A DNA stretch of 64,000 nt. It comes from Terriglobia bacterium (lineage in GTDB: Bacteria > Acidobacteriota > Terriglobia > Bryobacterales > Bryobacteraceae). Position 1 is the stretch's first letter, and the number at the start of each line of letters is the position of its first letter. Positions 7,845 to 16,969 of this stretch are shown here, piece after piece. The stretch is from NCBI GenBank assembly GCA_020073305.1, contig JAIQFK010000002.1:310001-374000 (forward strand), given 5' to 3'. A model generated the notes under the pieces. That model was not told the DNA's origin and searched no databases. It saw nothing but the letters and a program-made list of their open reading frames with translations. The position numbers and the translations under genes are program-made.

Positions 7845-9230
7845 TCACTTTGCGGCGAGCGGCCGGAGCCCGAATTCCATGTGCAGGCGGATGCCCTCGA
7901 TCCAGACCGGGCCCCGATCGTGGTTGAAGGCTGGATTCGTGGCCCGCTGCAGATTGAAAGTGGCGAAGAAGCCGGGGAACAAGCGAGCGCTGTAGTAGCT
8001 TTCCCAAACATATTCCGGCGCGTAGTTGAGCCTGCCGTCTCCAATGAGAAAGTCGAGGCCTCCGCGCGCGAGATAGAGGGCGTGGACGCCAGAGATCCCG
8101 CTGGCGGTGAAGGAAGTGGCGGCGACATCGTCCTTTCTCCTCCATTTTGTGCCGCGCACGGATACGCCGCCGCTCGCCAGCCGATCGATAGCGGTGAATG
8201 CGAAATCCTGAGTCTTGCCGTCGCTCCATCCCAGGCGGGTGAACACGCCGGCATCGCGGGAAATCTGCTGCTCGATGTTCAAGCCGAATCCATACTTGAG
8301 AGTTCCGGCGTGGTGCACGGCGGTGACGTCCGGCGCACTCGCGGTTTGTTCGGCCAGGCGCAGACCGTCTGCATAGCTGCCGGAATCGGTGTGATTCAGA
8401 TATCCGAGCAGGCGAACCGCGCCGGCGCGGGTTCCCACGGAGTACCGGCGTTCGCCTTCGAAGACGTCGCCGCGATCGCGCAACAGGCGGCGGTCGAACC
8501 GCAGGCCGTTGGCTTTCTTCGCTTCGGCCACGCTGCCGTATCGCAATGACCCGTTGCGGGTGTGGAACTCGTGCACCATTCCCCAGGTGTAGCCGCGCGT
8601 GTCGGCCGGATAGTCCCAAGCGCCGTTGTACATCACTCCCCATGCAAAAAATTGGGTGCGCGGATCGTGCGTATAGGTGTTGGCGTCGAAGAAATCCTCA
8701 ATGGAGAACCGGCCAATGGTCACGGTATAGCGGGTCATGGGCCGGTCGCCCGAAAGCTGGTTGGCGTCGCTCTCGAAATGTTCCTTCTCTGAGCCGAAGC
8801 CGAAATCGTGAGAAAGATAGAGCCGGGCAAGGTAGGGTTTGGGAGTGGCGCTGGCGACGCGGGGCAGTTCGCCGTTCGGCGCGTTGGCGATGCCGTTAAC
8901 TCCGCTGAAGCCCCGGCCGCCGGCGATTTCGGGATCGAAGTAGAGCTGTGTGTTTTTGTCGAGCTGAAGACCGAGGAACAGAGTCGTGGTGAGGGAGACG
9001 ACGTTTTCCGGATAATTCTTCAAGCTCAGCGGGCCCTCGTAAGGGGCGTTAAACGTGCCGTGGCGCTGGCCGATGGAAGTGGCCTGAAAGTAGAGATTCC
9101 ATCGCTCGGCGGGCGAAGCGCCTGCACCGCTGGCAGACTGGTCCCCGGGCTGAGGGGGCGTCTGCGCATCCTGGCCGAAGGCAGGCAGCAGGCAACAAAT
9201 CAGACTGAGCCGACGGAGGTTCTTGGGCAC
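7845..9230 (-). CDS. OprB-like carbohydrate-selective porin
   Basis: 461 residues with a short signal peptide (MPKNLRRLSLICCLLPAFGQ) and a Pro/Gly linker. The mature protein shows alternating beta-strand patterns and motifs of the OprB/AlgE-like outer-membrane porin family: YFQATSIGQRHGTFNAPYEG near the N-terminus, TVTIGRFSIEDFFDANTYTHDPRTQFF in the middle, and strand-rich repeats to the end. It is expected to form a passive channel for small solutes such as sugars. It is convergent with the TonB receptor gene and divergent from the permease; the shared upstream region holds a 20-bp palindrome. Confidence 0.82.
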   Translation of the reverse strand: MPKNLRRLSLICCLLPAFGQDAQTPPQPGDQSASGAGASPAERWNLYFQATSIGQRHGTFNAPYEGPLSLKNYPENVVSLTTTLFLGLQLDKNTQLYFDPEIAGGRGFSGVNGIANAPNGELPRVASATPKPYLARLYLSHDFGFGSEKEHFESDANQLSGDRPMTRYTVTIGRFSIEDFFDANTYTHDPRTQFFAWGVMYNGAWDYPADTRGYTWGMVHEFHTRNGSLRYGSVAEAKKANGLRFDRRLLRDRGDVFEGERRYSVGTRAGAVRLLGYLNHTDSGSYADGLRLAEQTASAPDVTAVHHAGTLKYGFGLNIEQQISRDAGVFTRLGWSDGKTQDFAFTAIDRLASGGVSVRGTKWRRKDDVAATSFTASGISGVHALYLARGGLDFLIGDGRLNYAPEYVWESYYSARLFPGFFATFNLQRATNPAFNHDRGPVWIEGIRLHMEFGLRPLAAK

Positions 9231-9311
9231 GGGATCTTGTTCCAGGTCTGACGACGCGCTGCGAACGTTACGATTTCGTTACGCTTCGCAGCAGCAGCGA
9301 AGATTTCATCG

Positions 9312-9331
9312 TACTTAACTATAGTTAAGTA
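9312..9331. promoter_or_regulatory. Perfect 20-bp palindrome, candidate operator
   Basis: TACTTAACTATAGTTAAGTA is its own reverse complement. It sits in the 191-base gap between the divergent porin and ADOP permease genes. Perfect AT-rich palindromes of this size are typical dimeric-repressor sites. PadR-type regulators often accompany ADOP permeases, but no regulator gene is adjacent here. Confidence 0.6.
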
Positions 9332-9421
9332 TGCAAGCGATTTCGCGCATTCCGTTTTTCCCGACGGCCGGTGGCGGAAAATTACCAGTAACCATTTCTG
9401 ATTCCCGCAGTATAAAGATCG

Positions 9422-11926
9422 ATGGGAACCCTCCTGCAAGACCTGCGCTATGCCGTTCGGACACTTAGAAAATCGCCGCTGTTCGTCTCGGTGGCGGTGC
9501 TGTCATTGGCCCTGGGGATCGGCGCCAACACAGCGATCTTCACGCTGATCAACCAGCTCATTTTGCAATACCTGCCTGTGCGGCATCCCGAAGAGCTGGT
9601 GCTGCTCACCGGACGCGGGAACCATTACGGCAGCAACAGCGGCCCGAACGCCCTTTCTTACCCGATGTACCAGGATTTCCGCGACAAGAACCAGGTGTTC
9701 AGCGGAATGTTCTGCCGCCATGGGGAGACCATGAGCGCCACGTTCGCGGGTCGAACCGAGCTGGTTGCTGTGGAACTGGTTTCCGGCAATTATTTTTCGG
9801 TGCTGGGAGTGGGCGCCGCCGCTGGCCGCGTCTTCACCGCTTCCGACGACCTCATGCAGGGCGGCCATCCGGTCGCCGTGCTCAGCTACGCCTATTGGAG
9901 AGCGCGCTTCGGCGGGGATCGCGGCGTGATTGGAAACAAAATCGTGGTCGACGGCTATCCGATGACGGTCGTAGGCGTAAGCCAGCCGGGCTTCAACGGC
10001 GTGGAGCCCGGCAACTCGCCGCAGATCCGCATCCCCATCACCATGGAGGACAGTCTGCCGCCCGGGAAGGTGTGGAAGCAACTGAACCAGCGGCGGCGAC
10101 GTTTCATCCAGGTGTTCGGACGGCTCAAGCCCGGCATGACTCTGGAGCGGGCCAAAGCTGGATTGCAACCGTTGTTCCACCAGATTCTGGATATGGAAGT
10201 GCGCGACGAGGAGTTCGCCAAGGCCAGCCCCTACAGCAAGCAGCAGTTCCTGCGCATGTGGATGGACCTTCTGCAGGGCTCCAAGGGACGGTCGGGTCTC
10301 CGCGACCAATTCTCGAAACCGCTGCTGGCTCTGATGGCGATCGTGGGCCTGGTGCTGCTGATCGCCTGTTCCAACCTGGCAAATCTGCTGATTGCGCGCG
10401 CTACGTCACGTCAAAAAGAGATTGCCGTGCGGCTGGCCCTCGGCGCGGGCAGATGGCGCCTGGTCCGGCAGCTCCTGGTGGAGAGCGTGCTGCTTTCTCT
10501 TGTGGGCGGCGCAGCGGGCCTGCTCCTGGCGATCTGGATGGACCGGGCGCTCATCCGCTTTCAGCCTGTGGACGTCTGGAGCATCACGCTTTCCACTACT
10601 CCCGATGCCCCCGTGCTCCTTTTCAACCTGCTGGTTTCGCTCGTCACCGGCATCCTTTTCGGACTCGTCCCTGGGTTGCTAGCCACCCGGCCGGAACTGG
10701 CTGCGACGTTGAAGGACGAAGGCGGTTCCGTTGTTGGCGGAGCGTCATCCGGTTTGCGCAAGAGCCTGGTGGTCGCACAGGTGGCGCTGTCGCTCGTGCT
10801 GCTGATCGGCGCGGGACTTTTTCTCCGGAGTCTGACCAATCTGAAGGAACTGCGCCCCGGGTTTGACACGCCGAACCTCGTCACGGTGGCCGTCGATCCC
10901 ACGCTCAACGCGTACAAGCCGGACTGGGCCCGGCAATATTACCGGCAACTCACCGAACGCCTCGAAGCGCAGCCTGGCATTAAGTCCGTGGCGCTGGCCG
11001 TCATACCTCTGCTGGTTGACGACGAATGGGACAACTGGGTGACCGTCGAAGGGTACACGCCGAAGGAAGGCGCAATCCCTGACCCTCACATGCAATTCTG
11101 CTCTCCCCGGTTTTTCGAGACGCTGAAAATTCCCATTCTGCTCGGACGTGACTTCACCATCAAAGATGGTCAGGGCGCGCCGAAGGTCGGCATCATCAAT
11201 GAAACATTCGCCAAGCGCTATTTTGCCGGCGTCAACCCCATCGGTCGCCACATGGGGTTTGGAGGCGATCCGGGAACCAAGACGGACATCGAAATCGTCG
11301 GGGTGGTGGGCGACACCAAGTACGAGAACATGCGCGAACCGGTCCCGGACGAATTTTACGTGCCCTGGATCCAGCAGGAATGGGTCGGCAACATGACGAT
11401 CTACGCGCGGACCGAAGCCGCGCCCGTGAGCTTCTTCAGTACGTTGCGCCGGGCGGTGCGCGAGGTGGAAGCGAGCGTCCCGATGTATGAAATGCGCACG
11501 CTCGATCAGCAAGTCGAGATCTCGCTGGTGACGGAGCGGCTGCTGGCGACGCTTTCGAGCGTGTTCGGAATTCTGGCCACGCTGCTGGCGGCGATCGGCC
11601 TGTACGGTGTGATGGCTTTCATGGTGGCGCGGCGCACGCGGGAGATCGGCATTCGCATGGCGCTGGGCGCGACCGGCGGGTCGGTGGTCTGGCTGGTGAT
11701 GCGCGAAGTGCTGTTCTTGTCCGGGACGGGCCTCGCCATCGGGTTGGCCTCGGCATTCGGCCTCACGCGCCTCGTGGAGGCGCAGCTGTTCGGCGTCAAA
11801 CCAACGGACTTTATAACGCTGATCGCGGCGGCACTGGGAATCGCGACCGTTGCTATGTTGGCTGGCTACCTGCCGGCGCGGCGAGCCACGGCTATCGATC
11901 CCATGCAGGCCCTGCGATTCGAGTAA
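9422..11926 (+). CDS. ADOP-type ABC transporter permease (MacB/FtsX family)
   Basis: 834 residues. The N-terminus (LLQDLRYAVRTLRKSPLFVSVAVLSLALGIGANTAIF) is the hallmark of acidobacterial duplicated orphan permeases. It has two copies of the MacB periplasmic plus FtsX module. The first FtsX part is around residues 300-430 (LIACSNLANLLIARATSRQKEIAVRLALGAGRWR), and a second MacB periplasmic segment follows at ~490-690. The second FtsX part ends at GYLPARRATAIDPMQALRFE. No ATPase gene is adjacent, so it relies on an ATPase encoded elsewhere or acts differently. The likely function is export or lipoprotein/macrolide-type efflux, but the substrate is unknown. Confidence 0.9.
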   Translation: MGTLLQDLRYAVRTLRKSPLFVSVAVLSLALGIGANTAIFTLINQLILQYLPVRHPEELVLLTGRGNHYGSNSGPNALSYPMYQDFRDKNQVFSGMFCRHGETMSATFAGRTELVAVELVSGNYFSVLGVGAAAGRVFTASDDLMQGGHPVAVLSYAYWRARFGGDRGVIGNKIVVDGYPMTVVGVSQPGFNGVEPGNSPQIRIPITMEDSLPPGKVWKQLNQRRRRFIQVFGRLKPGMTLERAKAGLQPLFHQILDMEVRDEEFAKASPYSKQQFLRMWMDLLQGSKGRSGLRDQFSKPLLALMAIVGLVLLIACSNLANLLIARATSRQKEIAVRLALGAGRWRLVRQLLVESVLLSLVGGAAGLLLAIWMDRALIRFQPVDVWSITLSTTPDAPVLLFNLLVSLVTGILFGLVPGLLATRPELAATLKDEGGSVVGGASSGLRKSLVVAQVALSLVLLIGAGLFLRSLTNLKELRPGFDTPNLVTVAVDPTLNAYKPDWARQYYRQLTERLEAQPGIKSVALAVIPLLVDDEWDNWVTVEGYTPKEGAIPDPHMQFCSPRFFETLKIPILLGRDFTIKDGQGAPKVGIINETFAKRYFAGVNPIGRHMGFGGDPGTKTDIEIVGVVGDTKYENMREPVPDEFYVPWIQQEWVGNMTIYARTEAAPVSFFSTLRRAVREVEASVPMYEMRTLDQQVEISLVTERLLATLSSVFGILATLLAAIGLYGVMAFMVARRTREIGIRMALGATGGSVVWLVMREVLFLSGTGLAIGLASAFGLTRLVEAQLFGVKPTDFITLIAAALGIATVAMLAGYLPARRATAIDPMQALRFE

Positions 11927-11935
11927 CACGTAAAA

Positions 11936-12487
11936 TCAGATCGTTTCGTTGAGCAGCTCCGGCCTCGGGGACGGGATCACCACCTTATTCACCAGCATTC
12001 CCTTGCGGCCGACAACCTGCGCTCCGGCGTCGATGGCGCTCTGCACGGCGGCCACGTTGCCCGTCAGGGTCACGAAGGCCTTGCCACCCAGCGCCATGGC
12101 CAGCCGGATTTCCAGGAGCTGCACATTGGCCGCCTTGACCGCAGCGTCCGCGCCTTCAATCAACGCCGCAACGGAAAACGATTCCAGAATTCCCAATGCC
12201 TCCAGGCTTTCCACCTTCGACGTTCCGCTGATGGCTGGAAAGACTGCTTCGTGCAGATTCGGAATCACGAACGAATCGATCACGGAAAACTTGCCGCCGC
12301 TGATGCCCGCTGAGACGCTGGCCTGGACTGCTGCAACGTCTCCGCGCACCATCACCATGTACTTGCCGGAGCAGATCGACCGCGACAACAACAGGTCCAC
12401 GTCAGCGGTCTTCAACATGACGTCGCACACCTCGAACCCGGCGGCGATGCTGGTCAGCTCGATCAAACCAATTGAATTCTTTGCCAT
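11936..12487 (-). CDS. pduT: PduT-like tandem-BMC microcompartment shell protein
   Basis: 183 residues containing two BMC domains in tandem (IGLIELTSIAAGFEVCDVM.. and ALGILESFSVAALIEGADAAVKAANV..), so it forms trimers with hexamer-like outline. It follows PduT closely along its length (VDLLLSRSICSGKYMVMVRGDVAAVQ). Cys39 lies at the position of the PduT pore cysteine that binds a 4Fe-4S cluster, so electron passage through the shell is plausible. It lies 4 bases after pduS. No other shell protein, pentamer or encapsulated enzyme gene is present in the window. Confidence 0.9.
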   Translation of the reverse strand: MAKNSIGLIELTSIAAGFEVCDVMLKTADVDLLLSRSICSGKYMVMVRGDVAAVQASVSAGISGGKFSVIDSFVIPNLHEAVFPAISGTSKVESLEALGILESFSVAALIEGADAAVKAANVQLLEIRLAMALGGKAFVTLTGNVAAVQSAIDAGAQVVGRKGMLVNKVVIPSPRPELLNETI

Positions 12488-12491
12488 TGGC

Positions 12492-13802
12492 TTATGCCAC
12501 TATCTCGACCATTTCCGGCGTCACCGTGCGCACCTTGCCGCTGATGCCCGCGTGCACGTGCGCCCCCAGCTTGAGATCCTCCACGCGCCCCACCACTTGC
12601 CCCGCCTGCACCTTCTCGCCTTCGCGCACCACCGGTCGCGCGGCCTGTCCCGAGTGCTGGCTCATCTTGACGCGCGTCACGGCCGGCTGGCATTCCACTC
12701 TCGCGAACGGGGCCACCTTCTCGTACTCTTCAATCTGCAACCGGCGCCGCAATTGCGAAAGCGGCACCCGCCGGTATTCTTTCATGGGATGCAGCTCCAC
12801 CGGCTTCTGCTGCGCGAACTTCAACCCCGCCGCTCGCCGGTCGTGTTTTCCCTGGTCGCATGCTTCCTTAGGATAAAGATCCTCGGGACACGCGTACAGC
12901 GTACAGATCCCGCAGCCGCAACACAGCTCAGACCACTGGTTCCAGATTTCGCCTCCGGTCATCGTGAACCCCAGGCTGCGCATCACCTTGTGCGGCACCA
13001 CTTCGTAGCCCATCAGATACCGCGGGCACAATTCGGTGCAGTAGCTGCACTGGTCGCAGGCCGATTTGCCGATGTGGTTCATTTCCTGCTGTGATCGTGT
13101 GCGGCGCGTCATCAGGTAATGGTCCCGCGGCAGCACAATCAGCCCGGCGGTGGTCTTGGTCACCACGTCGTCCAGATCGAAGGTCAGCGTGCCCATCATG
13201 ATCCCGCTGACAAAAATGCCGAAGTCGGTCGTCGTGGCGCCCCCGGCCAGCGCCAGCAGGTCGCGGAACGGCGTGCCAATCGGAGCCCAGAACGATTTCG
13301 CCTCCTTCACCGCGCCGCAGACGGAAAGGAATTTCTGGGTGACGGGCCGGCCCTGCTCCGCCAGATGCACGTTGTAGAGCGTCTCCACGTTGTTGACCAC
13401 GCAGCCCACGTTCAGCGGGATTCCCGCCGGCGGAATCAGGCGGCCGGTGGCCGCGTACACCAGTTCGTATTCGTCTCCCGAGGGATAAAAATCCTCCAGC
13501 AGAACGAACTCGATCCGGTCTGATTTCAGACTCAGCTTGAGTGCGTCGATGGATTCCGCGTTCTTGGTTTTGACCCCGAACTTCCCCGACTTTGCGCCAA
13601 CCGCCTCCATCATCGTGGTCATTCCCGCCAGAATTTCCGCGGGAAAGTGCTTCATGATCTCGGCATCCTTGTGAATCAGCGGCTCGCACTCGGCGCCGTT
13701 GGCGATCAGGTATTCCACCTGAGACTGCGCTTTGACGTACGTGGGGAATCCGGCGCCCCCGGCTCCCACCACGCCGCACTCGCGCAACTTCTCGCTGAGC
13801 AT
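12492..13802 (-). CDS. pduS: PduS-like cobalamin reductase / RnfC-type electron-transfer protein
   Basis: 436 residues. The N-terminal flavin/NADH-binding region GVVGAGGAGFPTYVKAQ is RnfC/NuoF-like. An SLBB-like part follows in the middle. Two 4Fe-4S ferredoxin motifs come next (CDQCSYCTELCP, then CCGCGICTLYACP). The C-terminus (~370-436) is a barrel-sandwich/lipoyl-like segment. In propanediol microcompartments PduS is a flavoprotein that reduces cobalamin and partners PduT. Here the two sit together without dehydratase genes, so the electron-transfer role is likely and the cobalamin substrate is not certain. Confidence 0.9.
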   Translation of the reverse strand: MLSEKLRECGVVGAGGAGFPTYVKAQSQVEYLIANGAECEPLIHKDAEIMKHFPAEILAGMTTMMEAVGAKSGKFGVKTKNAESIDALKLSLKSDRIEFVLLEDFYPSGDEYELVYAATGRLIPPAGIPLNVGCVVNNVETLYNVHLAEQGRPVTQKFLSVCGAVKEAKSFWAPIGTPFRDLLALAGGATTTDFGIFVSGIMMGTLTFDLDDVVTKTTAGLIVLPRDHYLMTRRTRSQQEMNHIGKSACDQCSYCTELCPRYLMGYEVVPHKVMRSLGFTMTGGEIWNQWSELCCGCGICTLYACPEDLYPKEACDQGKHDRRAAGLKFAQQKPVELHPMKEYRRVPLSQLRRRLQIEEYEKVAPFARVECQPAVTRVKMSQHSGQAARPVVREGEKVQAGQVVGRVEDLKLGAHVHAGISGKVRTVTPEMVEIVA

Positions 13803-13832
13803 GAACTAACAAGGATATCTCACGCGGCCGGG

Positions 13833-13867
13833 CGCGGCTCAGTAAAACCCGTCGCTACTGAGCCGCG
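13833..13867. repeat. Perfect 12-bp inverted repeat between TonB receptor and pduS
   Basis: CGCGGCTCAGTA and TACTGAGCCGCG pair without mismatch around an 11-base loop. On the minus strand it lies between the TonB receptor stop and the pduS start and could end or attenuate read-through. There is no T-run, so it may instead be a dispersed intergenic repeat or mRNA stabiliser. Confidence 0.6.
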
Positions 13868-13889
13868 ACTAAAAGGAGCGATCGCGTTA

Positions 13890-16466
13890 TCAGAACGAGT
13901 ATCCGATCGACACCTGGTAGGTGCGCGGGGGCACGAAGTGTGTGCCGCTGAAAGTCGAAAGAAAATTGTAGAGAGTCACTTTGTTGGTGAGGTTCTCCAC
14001 CGCAAAGCGCAGCGTCACGCGGCCGCCCTGCTCTTTGTGGAACAGGTTGTCGGTGCCGATGCCGAAGTTAAACAGGTTGCGCGCTTTGACGCGGTCCGGA
14101 TTGTGGTCGTCGTTCTCGGCGCCGGTCTGCGGAAGCGTGAGGAGCTTGGACTTGCCGACGCCATCGCAGGCGGTGATCGGGCTACCGTATGCCGCAAACA
14201 CCCCATTGCAGGAGAACCCGATAGCGACCTGCTGCGCCGCGGTCAGCGCCAGGGCGGCCGAGACGTCGGGAACGCCGCTCACCACGAGGCCGCTATCGTA
14301 GCGCCATGTGAAATCGATCCACTCCGCGTTGTGGGGCCGCTGATAGCGGAATACCGCGTTCTGCTGGTATGCCTGGTCGTGATCGATGCGGAAGACGCCG
14401 CCGGCAAACCCGCCGAGCGGGATCAAGCCGCCGGTTTCGGGTGCGAAATACCGCGCACGCGTATGGCCCAGGGTCATGTAGGCCTGGAATCCGTGCAAGT
14501 CGATGGTGCTCACGCGGGCCGTCACGCCGTCCAGCTTGGAGTTGTGCCACGAGATCGGAAACGTGATCGGGGTGTTGAACAAGATGCTGAAGTCATAGGC
14601 TCCGTGCGTGTACTTCCAGAAATAATCGGCATCGACAATGAGCCATCGCCCGATCCTTTGTTGCAGACCCGTGTTGAACTGGTTCCGGCGGCCAGGTTGA
14701 ATGGGGGCGGATTCGGAGCCAAACACGTTCGCCGCCAGGCCGCCACCCCCGGTGCCGCTCGAAAGGATCAGATTCTCATTGAACGGAGTTTCGAACGTTC
14801 GCGCGTAGGCGACCCGCAAAACCGTATTGGTGGAAGGCACCAGGTAAGAGACGCCCAGCCGCGGTTGGATGCCGTTGGCTGAAGCCAGGCCATTGTACTG
14901 ATCGTCCCGCAGCCCGGCGTTGATCGTAAAGTGGCCGAGCTTAACGGTGTCCTGAACATAGAAAGCGTATTGGTTGATGTTGTGCTTTCCATGAAATCCG
15001 AACGGCGATCCTCCGCGCGTCAGGTCGTAGGGGACGATTCCCGGTTGCAGGCCCGGGTTGGGCTGGTACGACGGGTTGATGACAGAGCACTGGTTGGGGT
15101 CGGTGACGCCGGGTAGCAGCAAGGAGTTGCCATTGACGTCCAGGCACACGGGGTTGTAGACCGGATCAGTGACGCCGAACTGGAAATTTTCCAGAAGCCG
15201 GGTTTGCTGAATTTGTGTGCCGACCTTCAGGTTTTGGCGTCCGCGAACGTACGAAAGGTCCGCTTTGACTCCGTAATCCGTCAGGAACCGGTTCTGCGTA
15301 GCCGTGATGGGAGTATCGGCAAACAGGTTGCGGCTGGCATAGTAGTTGAACTGGTCGCGGCGCACGTAGGGGTTCACGGTGAGCAGCGTGTGCGAGTTGA
15401 ACGTGTGCTGGTAGCCGGGAGCGAGGTTCCATGTCAGAACGCGCAGCTTCTGATCCTGGGCCAGCTGATCGTAATCATTGGGAACTTCGAGCCAGTTTCG
15501 CGCGGCGAACAGGTTCAGGTGAAGCGCATCGCTGCTGCTGGGTTGCCAATCGAAGCGGTCGAAAATGCTCTCGTTGTTTCCTCGATCGTGAATGGGAACA
15601 AATTCGGGCGTGTCCAGGAAATGGCCGGACCGGATGCCATTGAGCGCCACGAAGTTCCCGAAGTTCGGGCCGCCGAAGCCGAGAGTAGCCTCCTCCCCCC
15701 AAGTCCCGAAAGAACCCCACTGCGACTCAAGCGTGCCGAACGGCTTGGCTGTGCCCAGACCGGAACGGGTGGTGCCGTTCACAACCAAGCTCGTCTTGTC
15801 GCCGTACTGGGCGTCGGGCGTGCCGGTGATCAGCTCCATGCTCTGGAGCGCGTTGAGCGGAATCTGAGTGGAAAACATTTTGCTCTGCTGATCGCTGATG
15901 GGCTGGCCATCAATGACGAAACTGACCTGCGCATGATCGCCCAGCGGGTGGAAGAAGCCGTTGGCATCCGCGGCGACCGCACCGGTGCTGTAGGTGACCG
16001 CCTCGGTCAAACCGCTGCCGGGATTGAACGTCGGCAGCTTCAAGAAGCTGCTGCGGTCGACGTCTTGATGAGCCGACGGATCGCTCTCGACGGCGGCTGC
16101 GAAAGCTTGCACGTCGACCGAGGTGACTTCGGCGGCCACTTTCAACGTGACATTTACCATGATGGGCAACGAGCCGTGCACATCCACACCCTGGGTGGCC
16201 TGAGCAAAGCCATTCGCCGTGACAGTCAACCGATACGGATTCTGCGGAACGTTGTTGAAGCGGTACGCTCCGGTGTTATCGGTTTTCGCCGACTGCTCAT
16301 ACCCCGTGACGGAGTTGCGCAACTCGACTCCCGCATCCGCGATGACCGCTCCCGACGGATCGGTCACTGTGCCGGTGAGTGTGCCACCGCTGATCGATTG
16401 TGAAAACGTCGGGCTGCTTGCGAGCAAAGCCAGCCCCACCCAATTTAGAAAATGTATGAATCGCAC
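13890..16466 (-). CDS. TonB-dependent outer-membrane receptor (Oar-like)
   Basis: The chosen GTG start (VRFIHFLNWVGLALLASSP) gives 858 residues and follows a GAGGAG Shine-Dalgarno at 8-base spacing. A longer frame 33 codons upstream lacks a signal sequence at its start. Order: signal peptide, carboxypeptidase-regulatory-like domain (GTVTDPSGAVIADAGVELRN..VPQNPYRLTVTANGF), plug (VSFVIDGQPISDQQS..MELITGTPDAQYGDKTSLVVN), long beta-barrel ending in YQVSIGYSF. It takes up an unknown ligand. Its upstream neighbour is the small Cys/His-rich exported protein, the same pairing as at 5 kb. Confidence 0.9.
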   Translation of the reverse strand: MRFIHFLNWVGLALLASSPTFSQSISGGTLTGTVTDPSGAVIADAGVELRNSVTGYEQSAKTDNTGAYRFNNVPQNPYRLTVTANGFAQATQGVDVHGSLPIMVNVTLKVAAEVTSVDVQAFAAAVESDPSAHQDVDRSSFLKLPTFNPGSGLTEAVTYSTGAVAADANGFFHPLGDHAQVSFVIDGQPISDQQSKMFSTQIPLNALQSMELITGTPDAQYGDKTSLVVNGTTRSGLGTAKPFGTLESQWGSFGTWGEEATLGFGGPNFGNFVALNGIRSGHFLDTPEFVPIHDRGNNESIFDRFDWQPSSSDALHLNLFAARNWLEVPNDYDQLAQDQKLRVLTWNLAPGYQHTFNSHTLLTVNPYVRRDQFNYYASRNLFADTPITATQNRFLTDYGVKADLSYVRGRQNLKVGTQIQQTRLLENFQFGVTDPVYNPVCLDVNGNSLLLPGVTDPNQCSVINPSYQPNPGLQPGIVPYDLTRGGSPFGFHGKHNINQYAFYVQDTVKLGHFTINAGLRDDQYNGLASANGIQPRLGVSYLVPSTNTVLRVAYARTFETPFNENLILSSGTGGGGLAANVFGSESAPIQPGRRNQFNTGLQQRIGRWLIVDADYFWKYTHGAYDFSILFNTPITFPISWHNSKLDGVTARVSTIDLHGFQAYMTLGHTRARYFAPETGGLIPLGGFAGGVFRIDHDQAYQQNAVFRYQRPHNAEWIDFTWRYDSGLVVSGVPDVSAALALTAAQQVAIGFSCNGVFAAYGSPITACDGVGKSKLLTLPQTGAENDDHNPDRVKARNLFNFGIGTDNLFHKEQGGRVTLRFAVENLTNKVTLYNFLSTFSGTHFVPPRTYQVSIGYSF

Positions 16467-16575
16467 AGATGCATCTCCTCTTCCCGAATGAGTTCCAAAA
16501 CATTCGCAAATAACAACGGCAACACCGCGCCGCTCATGAGCGCCGCCGGTCCACCGCAAAATCAACTAAGCGAAG

Positions 16576-16872
16576 TTAGACGAACTGGGAAGGAGGTGCG
16601 CGGGACTGGGTAAGCACAACCAGCGCGTCCGGCTGGTGTTGCGATTCTTCGAACGACTGCAGCCACTCGATACGCGCAGGTGCAAGAACATGAATAACAG
16701 CCGCGGGTTCGACCAATTGCAGGTGACCCGCGTGGCAGATGCCGCAACAGTGTTCCGGCTCGGCGCGGTGTGAGTGCTCGGGTGTTAGCCAGGCGGCTTG
16801 AGAAGAAACCGTGCCGTATGCGATCAGCAATACGAGCACGAGTTTCGCAGCGGAGGTGCGCGGCCCGGCCAT
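16576..16872 (-). CDS. Small exported Cys/His-rich protein preceding a TonB receptor
   Basis: 98 residues. The N-terminal hydrophobic stretch (KLVLVLLIAYGTVSSQAAWL) is a signal peptide or membrane anchor. It is followed by HSHRAEPEHCCGICHAGHLQL, a compact His/Cys patch of the kind that binds copper or another soft metal. It lies about 110 bases upstream of the TonB receptor on the same strand. It is analogous in size and build, though not clearly in sequence, to the protein at 5.0-5.4 kb. Confidence 0.6.
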   Translation of the reverse strand: MAGPRTSAAKLVLVLLIAYGTVSSQAAWLTPEHSHRAEPEHCCGICHAGHLQLVEPAAVIHVLAPARIEWLQSFEESQHQPDALVVLTQSRAPPSQFV

Positions 16873-16969
16873 TCACTTCATTATAAACCGGGACATCGGC
16901 GGGAATCTGAATTGTTAATTACGTCTTCGTGAAGTTGACTACTTCCGGCAGCAATTCGATATTAACCTT

